Positions 8,318 to 20,093 of a stretch of 64,000 bases of DNA are shown piece by piece (position 1 is the stretch's first letter; the number at the start of each line of letters is the position of its first letter). Origin of the DNA: Bifidobacterium callitrichos DSM 23973. GTDB taxonomy: Bacteria; Actinomycetota; Actinomycetes; Actinomycetales; Bifidobacteriaceae. Below the pieces are notes generated by a model. The model did no database searches. It was not told where the DNA came from and was given only the letters and a program-made list of their open reading frames with translations. The position numbers were made by a program, and so were the translations under genes. The stretch spans positions 1 through 64,000 of the forward strand of contig NZ_JGYS01000005.1 in NCBI RefSeq assembly GCF_000741175.1, in the 5' to 3' direction.

Positions 8318-9715
8318 TCAGTCCTGCTTGGCTTCGTCGTAGTGCTGGTACATGCGCTCCAGCGAGACGAAGTCACTGTTCTTCATGTCGGTTTCGATCT
8401 GGGCCTGTGCGGCGGCTACCGCCTTGGCGATCGGCTGATGGTTCTGGAAGACGTTCTGGAAGGCGATCTTGGGGCTGCTTTCCAGCGTGGAGGGCGTCGG
8501 GCCGGGCCAGATCAGACGGTCGAGTCGGGGTTTGATCGCCGCCATGACTGGATTGGAGAGGATCTCGGGATCGTCCTGCAGTGATTTCTTGCCGGGGAAG
8601 GAGTTCTGCAGTTTGACCGCGGTGCGCACGTAGTCGTCACCGGCGAGCATGAAGCGGATCACGTCCTGGGCGACCGCGCGCTGCTCGGCGCTCTGGTGCT
8701 TGTTGATGCCGGGCGTGGATTCGCCGTTGTACCTGTCGTAGGCGAACGGCACGTCTTTGGTGAAGGTCGGCGTCGGGAAGACGCCGTAGTCGATGTCCGG
8801 GTACTTGGTGTCGAGCGTGCCCTGCAGCGCGCCCCACGCGTAGATCATCGCGGTCTGTCCGTTGCCGAAGCTCTGTTCGGAGTTGTCTCCGAACTTGACG
8901 GAGCCGACCTTGTCCTTCTCGTACAGGTCGAGGAGGAACTGGAGGTTCTCGCGCGTGGCCTTACTGTCGTAGTTGGCCTTCGTGCCGGACTTGTCGAACA
9001 TGAGCGTGCCGCGCTGGTAGTTGAGTCCCTGCCACAGGCCGTCGTAGCGGCCGTCGCCGTTCATGTTGAATCCGGCCTGCACCATCTTGCCGCCGTCGAA
9101 TTTCGTGAGCTTCTTGGCGACTTCGGCGAACTCGTCCCATGTGGTGGGGATGTCGGCGTCGGTCAGTCCGGCCTCCTTCCACAGGGTCTTGTTGTAGTAG
9201 ATGTTGCCGGTGTTGATCACGGAGTCGATGTAGTCGACCTTACCGTCGACCACGTGGGTCTCGACGTTCGTGTAGTCGGCCTCGAGGTCGTCGAGGTCGA
9301 TGTCGTAGGCCTCCATATGCGGGCGGAGCAGCGCATCCTGCGAGTTGTGCACGTTGAACAGGACCGGTGCGTTCCTGTTGCCCTTGAGCGAGAGCGGGGT
9401 TTTGACCCAGTAGTCGCTCCATGCGACCTGCGAGATCTTGAACGTGACGTTGGGGTGGATCTTCTCGTACTCGTGGAGCATGGTGACGACCGGATCGGTG
9501 CTGGCGTCGCCCCAGGTCCAGTATCCGAGTTCGATGGGCTGGCCGTCGTTGACCAGATGGTTGGGGTCATAGGTCAGGTGCTGTCCGAGCACCTCAAGCC
9601 CCTTGTCGGCCTTGGTGTCGATCACGCCCGACGTGCTGTTCGCACTGCAACCGGTTACACCGGCCAACAGGGCAACAGTGGCAGTCAGTGCAGCCAGCGG
9701 TTTTCTGACGTTCAT
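8318..9715 (-). CDS. Sugar-binding lipoprotein of the ABC importer
   Basis: Extracellular solute-binding protein, 465 residues, family 1 type. The N-terminus 'MNVRKPLAALTATVALLAGV' is a signal peptide followed by TGC; the cysteine is the expected lipidation site. The mature part has the family look ('YWTWGDASTDPVVTMLHEYE', 'IPTTWDEFAEVAKKL'). It is the first gene of the operon that continues with two permeases and the GH31 glycosidase, so its ligand is most likely the substrate of that enzyme. GGAGG lies just upstream of the ATG. Expression is probably controlled by the divergent LacI-type repressor. Confidence 0.93.
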   Translation of the reverse strand: MNVRKPLAALTATVALLAGVTGCSANSTSGVIDTKADKGLEVLGQHLTYDPNHLVNDGQPIELGYWTWGDASTDPVVTMLHEYEKIHPNVTFKISQVAWSDYWVKTPLSLKGNRNAPVLFNVHNSQDALLRPHMEAYDIDLDDLEADYTNVETHVVDGKVDYIDSVINTGNIYYNKTLWKEAGLTDADIPTTWDEFAEVAKKLTKFDGGKMVQAGFNMNGDGRYDGLWQGLNYQRGTLMFDKSGTKANYDSKATRENLQFLLDLYEKDKVGSVKFGDNSEQSFGNGQTAMIYAWGALQGTLDTKYPDIDYGVFPTPTFTKDVPFAYDRYNGESTPGINKHQSAEQRAVAQDVIRFMLAGDDYVRTAVKLQNSFPGKKSLQDDPEILSNPVMAAIKPRLDRLIWPGPTPSTLESSPKIAFQNVFQNHQPIAKAVAAAQAQIETDMKNSDFVSLERMYQHYDEAKQD

Positions 9716-9756
9716 TACTCCCTTACCTCCTCGTAAGCTGCGGTGGGCATGGCTTT

Positions 9757-9785
9757 ACGATAGCGGGATCAAACCGGTTCGGCAA
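9757..9785 (-). promoter_or_regulatory. Likely promoter of the sugar-import operon
   Basis: On the minus strand TTGCCG (9785-9780) and TATCGT (9762-9757) are 17 bp apart, about 40 bp before the start of the binding-protein gene. Both boxes are imperfect. The paired operators at 9801-9831 lie just upstream of it. Confidence 0.45.
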
Positions 9786-9800
9786 CTGCATTGCAACAAG

Positions 9801-9831
9801 ATGTAAACCGTTACATTTGTAAACCGTTGCA
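9801..9831. promoter_or_regulatory. Tandem LacI-type operators
   Basis: ATGTAAACCGTTACAT (9801-9816) has perfect 6-bp arms. TGTAAACCGTTGCA (9818-9831) repeats the same half-sites 16 bp further on, about one and a half helical turns. They lie between the sugar operon and the divergent LacI-family gene. A weaker relative, TGCAATCATTTACA, is at 9883-9896 beside the regulator's own leader. I infer these are the operators of the protein encoded at 10020. Confidence 0.65.
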
Positions 9832-9920
9832 AAATCATCTATGCGCACGCTAACAAGCTATTTTCCACCGGCGTGTCGTATATGCAATCATTTACATTCA
9901 TGGTGAGTCCCATGCGATAT

Positions 9921-9935
9921 TGACATACAATGTCA
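9921..9935. promoter_or_regulatory. Palindrome upstream of the LacI-type gene
   Basis: TGACAT-ACA-ATGTCA is a perfect inverted repeat 85 bp upstream of the regulator's start. It overlaps TTGACA and TACAAT hexamers, but these are not at promoter spacing. The function is unknown; a binding site in the regulator's leader is possible. Confidence 0.3.
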
Positions 9936-10019
9936 GGCAGCGGCGGGACGGACGCGACGTCCGCCCCATACCCCACGCCCGCAACCGACCGCACCATCGC
10001 ATACGCCAAGGAGATCGCC

Positions 10020-11030
10020 ATGAAGCCCAACATCGAGGACGTTGCCGAAAGGGCGGGGGTATCGACCGCGACGGTGTCGAGGGTTTTCTCCAAGCCGGAT
10101 CTCGTCTCGGAGAAAACCCGCGCCAAGGTCATGAAGGTGGCCGACGAACTCGGATTCTCCGTCTCGCGCACGGCCGGCGTGCTGCGCTCAGGCAGATCCC
10201 GCCGCATCGCGCTGCTCGTCGGAGGCCCGAGGATCGAATGGTTCACCGCCGGACTAATCGAAGGGCTCAACGCGGTATTCCGCGACGCCGGCTACGATCT
10301 GGTCATCTATCCCATCGGCTCGGGCCAGTCGAGGCACACGTTCTTCGAGGACCTCCCCGTCTCCGGCAACGCGGACGCGGTCGTCATATCGTCCTTCGCC
10401 GCCAGCCCTGAGGAGATCGGACGACTGCGCAGCGCCATGCGCATCCCGCTGATCGGCATCAATATCACCGGCGAGGGATTCGACGCCTCCACCAGCATCG
10501 ACGACCGTCTCGGCATCCGCCTCATCGTACGGCATCTGGCGCAACTTGGGCACCGCAACCTGCTGTACATGTACGAGGACTTCCACAACACCCTCGGATT
10601 CAGCTCGCTCAACCGCATCAGCGGATTCCGCGAGGCCTGCGAGCATCTCCCCGGCGTCACCGGACACATCGTCTCCACCCGGCCGGGAGACGACATGCTC
10701 GACGCCATGGCCTCCGAGCTGCACGCATACGACGACCCGCCCACCGCGGTGTGCTTCCATCAGGACTCGATGGCGATACCGCTGCTGCTCAACCTGCGCC
10801 GATACGGGTTGAGCGTGCCCGACGATCTGTCGATCACGGGATTCGACGACAGCACCTTCTCGGCCGTGGCCGGCCTGACCACCGTAAGGCAGGACCCATA
10901 CGCCATGGCCGTGGCCGCCGCGCACAAGACACTCGATCTCATCGAAGACCGGACACCGGCCGAGCCATACGAGATCTTCCCCGTACGGCTCGTCGTACGG
11001 ACGACCACCGCGGCACCGGCCCGTCGCTGA
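10020..11030 (+). CDS. LacI-family transcriptional regulator
   Basis: 336 residues. The N-terminal helix-turn-helix reads 'IEDVAERAGVSTATVSRVFS', followed by a hinge helix ('SVSRTAGVLRSGRSRRI') and a periplasmic-binding-protein-like sensor domain with the usual end 'LSITGFDDSTFSAVAGLTTV'. The start at 10020 is chosen because AAGGAG lies six bases upstream and the family's first helix begins there; an in-frame ATG at 9930 would add an unsupported leader. It is divergent from the sugar importer and GH31 operon and almost certainly represses it until the imported sugar or a product binds. Confidence 0.93.
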   Translation: MKPNIEDVAERAGVSTATVSRVFSKPDLVSEKTRAKVMKVADELGFSVSRTAGVLRSGRSRRIALLVGGPRIEWFTAGLIEGLNAVFRDAGYDLVIYPIGSGQSRHTFFEDLPVSGNADAVVISSFAASPEEIGRLRSAMRIPLIGINITGEGFDASTSIDDRLGIRLIVRHLAQLGHRNLLYMYEDFHNTLGFSSLNRISGFREACEHLPGVTGHIVSTRPGDDMLDAMASELHAYDDPPTAVCFHQDSMAIPLLLNLRRYGLSVPDDLSITGFDDSTFSAVAGLTTVRQDPYAMAVAAAHKTLDLIEDRTPAEPYEIFPVRLVVRTTTAAPARR

Positions 11031-11055
11031 CTGCCGGGCGGACGACCGGGACCGT

Positions 11056-11511
11056 TCAGGAAACCTTTCTCGGCGGGATCGCGAACCAGCGGGCGGGAAG
11101 GACGAGCAGGAGCACCTGCAGCGCGATCACGCCGTAGAGCCAGATGTAGCCGGCATGCTGGCTCATGAACGGCACTTCGGCGCCGAATCCGGCGACGGTG
11201 AGCACATCGCCGCCGGGGCCACCGACGATGGCAAGACCCCACGCCACGACCGACGAGACGGTCAGGTGCAGGCCGATGCCGACAGCCCCCTGACGCGCGC
11301 GTGCGGCGTAGGTGGACAAACCGACGATGAGGAGCGCGAGCACGAGACCGTAGGGGATGTTCATCGACGCGCCCATGCGATGCGCGAACGTGCCGACGAA
11401 CGCCGAACCGGCGCCGGCGGCCACCGTGACCAGCGATCGGCCGAGAGGGCCGAACCGGTGCGACCACGGCATCAGGGATGGGTCATTATGGCGTTGCGGT
11501 TGCTGCTTCAT
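11056..11511 (-). CDS. Hypothetical membrane protein (four hydrophobic segments)
   Basis: 151 residues with a short polar start followed by four hydrophobic segments ('LVTVAAGAGSAFVGTF', 'IPYGLVLALLIVGLSTY', 'LTVSSVVAWGLAIVGG', 'GYIWLYGVIALQVLLLVLP'). No motif that I can tie to a function. Such small four-helix proteins are common in actinobacteria as uncharacterised genes. It converges on the LacI-type gene with 25 bases between. TACAGT lies eight bases upstream of the ATG with no clear ribosome site, so a leaderless transcript is possible. Confidence 0.7.
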   Translation of the reverse strand: MKQQPQRHNDPSLMPWSHRFGPLGRSLVTVAAGAGSAFVGTFAHRMGASMNIPYGLVLALLIVGLSTYAARARQGAVGIGLHLTVSSVVAWGLAIVGGPGGDVLTVAGFGAEVPFMSQHAGYIWLYGVIALQVLLLVLPARWFAIPPRKVS

Positions 11512-11697
11512 ACCGGATCACTGTACCCGCCGCCCCGCCGAACTGGAGTCCCCTTGTCGACAGCCCACTCGTCATAAGGAGCCGGCCGCTCACGACGAAT
11601 GTGACGAAGACGACATTTTTCGTTTTTCCGGCTGTCGTCCACCCGCACGCAACCTGCGACGCGCCTACTGATTGCTAGGCTCTTGCCCAGCCCGCAA

Positions 11698-11745
11698 ACA
11701 CTACATCTAGTGGCGACACGCTCGACATGCCACAACCGATAGCGT
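11698..11745 (+). promoter_or_regulatory. Pair of NrdR-box-like sites upstream of nrdH
   Basis: ACACTACATCTAGTGG (11698-11713) has perfect CACTA/TAGTG arms. CCACAACCGATAGCGT (11730-11745) is a weaker copy 32 bp downstream. Two boxes about three helical turns apart is the known arrangement for NrdR, the ATP/dATP-sensing repressor of ribonucleotide reductase genes. The second box abuts the -35 region of the likely nrdH promoter. Confidence 0.6.
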
Positions 11746-11773
11746 TTTCAATCAAATGACATGGATGTAATCT
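11745..11773 (+). promoter_or_regulatory. Likely nrdHIEF promoter
   Basis: TTTTCA (11745-11750) and TAATCT (11768-11773) with a 17-bp spacer, 116 bp before the nrdH start. The rest of the 11512-11888 gap shows nothing else that I can name. Confidence 0.4.
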
Positions 11774-11888
11774 ATATCCCCAGCAAGCGCGCACGACGCT
11801 TTCACGCGAATAGCGCCAAGCCACAACCACCCCAGCTACGGGATTCCATCGGACCCCGCATCCAACGAGCATCAGACAAGGAACAGCC

Positions 11889-12134
11889 ATGACCGTCACC
11901 GTGTTCACCAAGCCCCGCTGCCCGCAGTGCGACGCCACCAAGCGTCAGCTCACCAAGCTCGGCGTGCCCTTCGACACCGTTGACCTGTCCGAGAACCCGT
12001 CCACCCTGGAGCAGCTGCAGGCCGCCGGATTCCGTCAGGCCCCGGTCGTCATCACCCCCGACAACTCGTGGACAGGCTACCGTCCCGATCTGATCAAGGA
12101 GCTCGCCAAGTCGCAGGCCACCGTCGCCGCGTGA
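11889..12134 (+). CDS. nrdH: NrdH glutaredoxin-like redoxin
   Basis: Electron donor for the class Ib ribonucleotide reductase NrdEF, reduced in turn by thioredoxin reductase. The 81-residue product is a single thioredoxin-fold domain with the redox motif CPQC at residues 11-14 ('[17 protein letters not shown]') and the family's C-terminal '[20 protein letters not shown]', where the W-S/T-G-(F/Y)-RPD stretch is typical of NrdH. An AAGGAACAGCC leader gives the ribosome site. First gene of nrdH-nrdI-nrdE-nrdF. Confidence 0.95.
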   Translation: MTVTVFTKPRCPQCDATKRQLTKLGVPFDTVDLSENPSTLEQLQAAGFRQAPVVITPDNSWTGYRPDLIKELAKSQATVAA

Positions 12135-12787
12135 GCGTGAGGACCGACCGTTCGATGTCCTTCACACCGAAGATCAGCACCAGCCCGGCCGGCACGCGCG
12201 GCGAGGCCGACGCATACGGCGTCGGCGGACAGCCCACCTTGGCCCGTGCGCCGAAGAGCGCGCCGATCGCCATGCACGCCGACCCGACGCCCGCAAGCGA
12301 CGACACCACCCCCAGTACCCCGGAGACCGCCGCGACGGGCGGCGCCGGCAAGTCCATCGGAGCATTGGTGTACTTCTCCTCCGCATCGGAGAACACATCC
12401 CGATTCGTCGCCGGACTGAAACTGTCCGAACTGGGCGTCAACGTCTACCGCATCCCGCTCAAGCCCGGTCAGCCCACGCTGCAGGTACGCGAGCCGTATC
12501 TGCTCATGGTGCCCACCTACGGCGGCGGCGACGCGCGCAAGGCCGTGCCGGTGCAGGTCAAGAAGTTCCTCAACAACGCGGCGAACCGCGCGTGGATCCG
12601 CGGCGTCATCGCCTCGGGCAACACGAACTTCGGCTCCGCGTACGCCGCCGCCGGCGACATCATCGCCGCGAAATGCCGCGTACCCTACCTGTATCGCTTC
12701 GAACTGATGGGCACCCGCGAGGACACGCGCAAGGTGCGCGAGGGCATCGCCCGCTTCTTCCGCGTACGGAACGCCACGGCGCGCTGA
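12131..12787 (+). CDS. nrdI: NrdI flavodoxin-like protein
   Basis: Flavoprotein that supplies the oxidant for assembling the dimanganese-tyrosyl radical in NrdF. The conserved core starts near residue 70 ('[18 protein letters not shown]') and runs to '[16 protein letters not shown]'. The GTG at 12131 overlaps the nrdH stop (GTGA), which suggests coupling; an ATG at 12155 is the alternative. Either way about 65-75 residues precede the core, longer than in most NrdI proteins, and this Ala/Thr/Pro-rich extension ('[17 protein letters not shown]') looks disordered. Confidence 0.9.
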   Translation: MSVRTDRSMSFTPKISTSPAGTRGEADAYGVGGQPTLARAPKSAPIAMHADPTPASDDTTPSTPETAATGGAGKSIGALVYFSSASENTSRFVAGLKLSELGVNVYRIPLKPGQPTLQVREPYLLMVPTYGGGDARKAVPVQVKKFLNNAANRAWIRGVIASGNTNFGSAYAAAGDIIAAKCRVPYLYRFELMGTREDTRKVREGIARFFRVRNATAR

Positions 12788-12851
12788 TCTCCGCGCGCCT
12801 TCACTAACCCACTCGACAAATCGACCACCGACCACAGGACAAGCCATTTAC

Positions 12852-14993
12852 ATGACCACCTACGATCCCTCCACCGATTACCATGCGCTCAACGCGATGC
12901 TCAACCTCTACGACGAGCACGGCCTCATCCAGTTCGGCAAGGACAAGGAGGCGGAGCGCGCGTACGTCACCTCCGAGATCGAACCGAACACGATGAGGTT
13001 CGGTTCCACCGCCGAGCGTCTCGACTATCTCATCGGACATCAGTACTACGACGGCGACGTGTTCGCCCGCTACTCCCCCGAATTCCTCGACGCGTTCTAT
13101 CAGCGCGCCCAATCGAGCGGATTCGAGTTCGAGACGTTCCTCGGCGCGTTCAAGTTCTTCCGCTCCTACGCCTTGAAGTCGTTCGACGGCAAGACGTACC
13201 TCGAGGACTTCCCGCAGCGCTGCGCCGCCGTGGCGCTCGATCTCGCCGCCGGTGACGAGCATGCGGCCGAACGCTACCTCGACGAGATGCTCGTCGGCCG
13301 CTTCCAGCCGGCCACGCCGACGTTCCTCAACCTCGGCAAGGCGCAGCGCGGCGAACCTGTCAGCTGCTTCCTCGTGCGCATCGAGGACAACATGGAGTCG
13401 ATCTCGCGCGGCATCAACGCGGCCCTGCAGCTGTCCAAGCGCGGCGGCGGCGTGGCCCTGCTGCTGTCGAACCTCAGGGAGCTCGGCGCGCCGATCAAGC
13501 ACATCGAGAACCAGTCCAGCGGCGTCGTGCCGGTCATGAAGCTTCTGGAGGACTCGTTCTCCTACGCGAACCAGCTGGGCGCGCGCCAGGGCGCCGGCGC
13601 CGTGTACCTGAACGCCCATCACCCCGACATCATGCGCTTCCTCGACACCAAGCGCGAGAACGCGGACGAGAAGATCCGCATCAAGTCGCTCGCCCTAGGC
13701 GTCGTCGTGCCGGACATCACGTTCGAACTGGCCAAGCGCAAGGAGCAGATGGCGCTGTTCAGCCCGTACGACGTCGAACGCGTCTACGGCAAGCCGTTCG
13801 CCGACATCTCGGTGAGCGAGCGCTATGACGAGATGCTCGCCGACGACCGCATCAGCAAGACGTACATCGACGCGCGCAAGTTCTTCACGACGCTCGCCGA
13901 GCTCCAGTTCGAATCCGGATACCCGTACATCGTGTTCGAGGACACCGTCAACCGCGCCAACCCGATCGACGGCCGCGTGACCATGTCGAACCTGTGCTCG
14001 GAGATCCTGCAGGTGCAGGAGCCGAGCTCCTACGCGGAGGATCTGTCGTACACGCACGTCGGCCGCGACGTGTCCTGCAACCTCGGTTCGCTCAACATCG
14101 CCAAGGCAATGGACGGTGGGCTCGCCGACACGGTCGAGACGGCGATCCATGCGCTGACCGCCGTGGCCGAGCACACGAGCATCGACGCGGTGCCCTCGAT
14201 CCGCCGTGCCAACGAGGAGGGTCACGCGATCGGCCTCGGCCAGATGAACCTGCACGGCTTCCTCGCGCGCGAGGGCATCATGTACGGCTCCGATGAGGCG
14301 CTCGACTTCACCGACATGTACTTCATGACCGTCGCCTACCACGCCTACAAGGCCTCGCACGAGCTGGCCGTCCGCCACGGCAAGGCGTTCGTCGGCTTCG
14401 AACGCTCCGACTACGCCAAGCCTGCCGGAGCGGGCAACTACTTCGACAAGTACACTGACGGCCGCCGTTCGATCGAACCGCGAACCGAACGCGTGCGCGA
14501 GCTGTTCGCACGTTTCGGCGTCGCGATCCCGACCGTCGCCGACTGGCAGGCGCTGCGCGACGAGATCCTCGCCGACGGCATCTACAACCAGAACCTGCAG
14601 GCCGTGCCGCCGACCGGATCGATCTCGTACATCAATCACTCCACGTCGTCGATCCACCCGATCGCCTCGAAGATCGAGATCCGCAAGGAAGGCAAGATCG
14701 GCCGCATGTACTACCCCGCGCCGTACATGACGAACGACAACCTCGAGTACTTCAAGGACGCCTATGAGATCGGATGGCAGGCGATCGTCGACACGTACGC
14801 CGAGGCCACGCAGCACGTCGACCAGGGCCTGTCCCTGACGCTGTTCTTCCCCGACACGGCCACCACTCGCGACGTGAACAAGGCGCAGATCTACGCCTGG
14901 CGCAAGGGCATCAAGACCCTCTACTACATCCGCATCCGCCAGCAGGCCCTCGAAGGCACCGAAGTGGCCGGCTGCGTGTCGTGCATGCTGTGA
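12852..14993 (+). CDS. nrdE: Class Ib ribonucleotide reductase, alpha subunit
   Basis: Reduces ribonucleoside diphosphates to deoxyribonucleotides. At 713 residues it has the usual NrdE length and lacks the long N-terminal ATP-cone of class Ia. Visible landmarks are the active-site cysteine in '[18 protein letters not shown]', the 'NLCSEI' segment with the second active-site cysteine, the loop '[19 protein letters not shown]', and the C-terminal redox pair CVSCML that NrdH would reduce. It follows nrdI by 64 bp and is separated from nrdF by a region with a long hairpin. Confidence 0.97.
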   Translation: MTTYDPSTDYHALNAMLNLYDEHGLIQFGKDKEAERAYVTSEIEPNTMRFGSTAERLDYLIGHQYYDGDVFARYSPEFLDAFYQRAQSSGFEFETFLGAFKFFRSYALKSFDGKTYLEDFPQRCAAVALDLAAGDEHAAERYLDEMLVGRFQPATPTFLNLGKAQRGEPVSCFLVRIEDNMESISRGINAALQLSKRGGGVALLLSNLRELGAPIKHIENQSSGVVPVMKLLEDSFSYANQLGARQGAGAVYLNAHHPDIMRFLDTKRENADEKIRIKSLALGVVVPDITFELAKRKEQMALFSPYDVERVYGKPFADISVSERYDEMLADDRISKTYIDARKFFTTLAELQFESGYPYIVFEDTVNRANPIDGRVTMSNLCSEILQVQEPSSYAEDLSYTHVGRDVSCNLGSLNIAKAMDGGLADTVETAIHALTAVAEHTSIDAVPSIRRANEEGHAIGLGQMNLHGFLAREGIMYGSDEALDFTDMYFMTVAYHAYKASHELAVRHGKAFVGFERSDYAKPAGAGNYFDKYTDGRRSIEPRTERVRELFARFGVAIPTVADWQALRDEILADGIYNQNLQAVPPTGSISYINHSTSSIHPIASKIEIRKEGKIGRMYYPAPYMTNDNLEYFKDAYEIGWQAIVDTYAEATQHVDQGLSLTLFFPDTATTRDVNKAQIYAWRKGIKTLYYIRIRQQALEGTEVAGCVSCML

Positions 14994-15010
14994 GTGCTTG
15001 ACCGTTAGCC

Positions 15011-15095
15011 GTGGATGGTGGGGTGTGCGATACCCGACACACTCAAGGCCGTTCGGCCAAGCCTACGGTCGTGCATCGCACACCCCACCATCCAC
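15011..15095. repeat. Perfect 21-bp inverted repeat with nested hairpin, between nrdE and nrdF
   Basis: Positions 15011-15031 and 15075-15095 are exact reverse complements (arms begin GTGGATGGTGGGGTGTG and end CACACCCCACCATCCAC). The 43-nt loop holds a second stem GGCCG-TT-CGGCC. The structure starts 18 bases after the nrdE stop and would sit inside the nrdHIEF transcript. It has no T-run, so it is more likely a processing or stabilising element than a terminator; partial attenuation before nrdF is possible. Confidence 0.75.
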
Positions 15096-15140
15096 TCCGT
15101 TGGTCTCACCACGCACGAAACGTAGAAGGGAAAGCGAAAC

Positions 15141-16251
<1,111 letters not shown>

Positions 16252-16325
16252 ATCGGTGACGCTCCCGCGCCGGACATCCGACGCCCCGCATCAGCCCTCG
16301 CATCGGACGTTCGGATGCGGGGGCG

Positions 16326-16640
16326 TGTCACAACGTGGTTCCCGGCGTCTTTTCGATACGTTGTGACGATTTCCGTTGTCACAACTCACCCGAATCATCG
16401 TGAATCGCACGTTGTGACAAGAACGCCGGCCCGACGGCGTAAGACGACGGGGAGACGATGGTGAGCTGGTCGGCGGAAAGCCTGAAATTCCGCCATTCCG
16501 TCGATCCCCTTTGCCACGCGATCGCACGCGCCGCCAACGATCCGTGTCACGACGCGCGAAAATCGCCGGGAATTGCGCGTTGTGACAGCTTTTCTTGTCA
16601 CAACGTACCGAGATCGGCGTGGATCTGCACGTTGTGACAA
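16326..16640. repeat. Cluster of TTGTCACAACGT palindromic repeats
   Basis: Seven copies of the element CGTTGTGACA, in both orientations, occupy the 500-bp gap between nrdF and typA: 16326-16336, 16358-16367, 16376-16385, 16409-16420, 16577-16588, 16595-16606 and 16629-16640. Six of them pair into three units of 42-46 bp with facing arms (16326-16367, 16376-16420, 16595-16640). The last unit has perfect 12-bp arms, and the inner 22 bp of units two and three resemble each other. Minus-strand open frames here only reflect the repeats. Confidence 0.7.
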
Positions 16641-16684
16641 TCACCGGAAACCACCAGAATCACACCAGAATCACCAGAAACCAT

Positions 16685-16729
16685 AAAAGGCTTTCCAAGG
16701 ATCCGCGATGGATCTTCGGAAAGCCTTTT
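16685..16729. terminator. Terminator after typA, usable in both directions
   Basis: AAAAGGCTTTCC (16685-16696) and GGAAAGCCTTTT (16718-16729) form a 12-bp stem, with a T-run on either strand. It lies 24 bases beyond the typA stop and would also end transcription coming from nrdF. Confidence 0.85.
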
Positions 16730-16752
16730 TGATAGCTCCGCTTGATTGACGG

Positions 16753-18696
<1,944 letters not shown>

Positions 18697-18847
18697 CGAA
18701 ACCTCTCTTAGTACTGTTTGTTGATTCGTCGCGTAACCTGCCGACGCCATGCGGCGTCGGGTCGCTTGCTTGGTATTGTTCCGGTATTTCACCTGCCAAT
18801 TACACACAAACCGACATGATGATAACCAACCCGTTCGACCGTCGCCC

Positions 18848-20086
18848 TCACCGCTTGGTCAGGGCGGCGTAGGACTCCTCGATGGCGAGGCTGATGCGTT
18901 CGATGTCGACGCGCGTCAGCGGCTCGCGGAAGGTCATGCGCAGGGCGGATTTGGCGATCTGCGGTTCGATGCCCATCGCCAGCAGCGTCGGAGGGATCTC
19001 GTGGCGTCCGATCGCGCATGCCGAACCGGACGAGCAGGCGATGCCGCGCGCGTCGAGGTCGACGAGCAGCGCCTCGCCGGTGACACCGGGAAAGACGAAG
19101 GAGACGTGGCCGGGCAGGCGGCGTTCGGGATCGCCGGTCAGTTCGGCGCGGGGCACGACCCTGCGTACCGCGTCGATGAGCATGTCACGGGATGCGACGA
19201 GTTCGCGGTAGTGCGAGGCCATGCGCGTGTTGGACCGGCGCAGGGCGATGGCGAGCGCGACGGCCCCGGCCACGTTCTGCGTGCCGGAGCGCAGGCCGCG
19301 TTCCTGCCCGCCGCCGGAGATGATCGGCTCGATGGGCGTGCGTCCGCGTACGAGGAGCGCCCCGAGTCCCTTGGGCGCGCCGAATTTGTGGCCGGAGACG
19401 GCAAGCGAATCGACGTCCCAGTCGCGCATGCGGATGGGGATGAGTCCGGCGGCCTGCACGGCGTCGACGTGGACGGGCACGTGGTGCGCGTGGGCGATCG
19501 AGACGATGCGTTCGATCGGTTCGACGGATCCGACCTCGTTGTTGGCGAGCATCATCGCGACGAGCGTGGTCCGCTCCCCCGCCTCGCCGTCGAGCGCCCG
19601 GTCGAGGGCGTCGAGGTCGATGTGGGCCTCGTCGTCGACGGGGATGCGCACGACGTCGAAGCCGAACCAGCGTGCGAGCCAGTCGGCGGATCCGGAGACG
19701 GCCGGGTGTTCGATCGACGAGATGACGATGCGCGGACGGCGGAAGTCAGCCTGAGTGGTGTTGTCGGAAGCGTCGCCGAAGTCACCGCCGCCGACGTTGC
19801 CGAGACCAAGTTGACGCATTCTCGCCATGGCGATGCCCTTGACGGCGAGGTTGTCGGATTCGGTGCCGCCGGAGGTGAAGATCACGTCGTCGGGTCTGGC
19901 GCCGAGATCCGCGGCGAAGGAGGCGCGGGCCGCGTCGAGTGCGCGCGCCGCGGTTCGCCCGGGCTGGTGGACGCTGGCCGGGTTCGCGTAGGCGTCGGTC
20001 AGGAACGGGGTCATCGCGTCGATGACGTCGCGGCTGACCGGTTCGGTGGCGGCGGCGTCGAGGTAGAGCGCTTCGGAGTCGGTCAT
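18848..20086 (-). CDS. Cysteine desulfurase (NifS/IscS type) of the NAD operon
   Basis: PLP enzyme that releases sulfur from cysteine, 412 residues. The PLP lysine lies in 'AVSGHKFGAPKGLGALLV' and the active cysteine in 'GIACSSGSACAIGRHEIPP', with 'FTSGGTESDNLAVKG' near the N-terminus. It follows nadC by seven bases. Since NadA needs a [4Fe-4S] cluster, a dedicated desulfurase in a nadABC operon most likely serves its maturation, as proposed for NadS-type proteins. It is not beside suf or isc genes here, which supports this. Confidence 0.88.
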   Translation of the reverse strand: MTDSEALYLDAAATEPVSRDVIDAMTPFLTDAYANPASVHQPGRTAARALDAARASFAADLGARPDDVIFTSGGTESDNLAVKGIAMARMRQLGLGNVGGGDFGDASDNTTQADFRRPRIVISSIEHPAVSGSADWLARWFGFDVVRIPVDDEAHIDLDALDRALDGEAGERTTLVAMMLANNEVGSVEPIERIVSIAHAHHVPVHVDAVQAAGLIPIRMRDWDVDSLAVSGHKFGAPKGLGALLVRGRTPIEPIISGGGQERGLRSGTQNVAGAVALAIALRRSNTRMASHYRELVASRDMLIDAVRRVVPRAELTGDPERRLPGHVSFVFPGVTGEALLVDLDARGIACSSGSACAIGRHEIPPTLLAMGIEPQIAKSALRMTFREPLTRVDIERISLAIEESYAALTKR

Positions 20087-20093
20087 GATGGTC

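Noticed and set aside
16291-16644. Minus-strand frame with repeated C-H-N motifs
   Set aside because: The motifs are translations of the GTTGTGACA repeats, not a protein.
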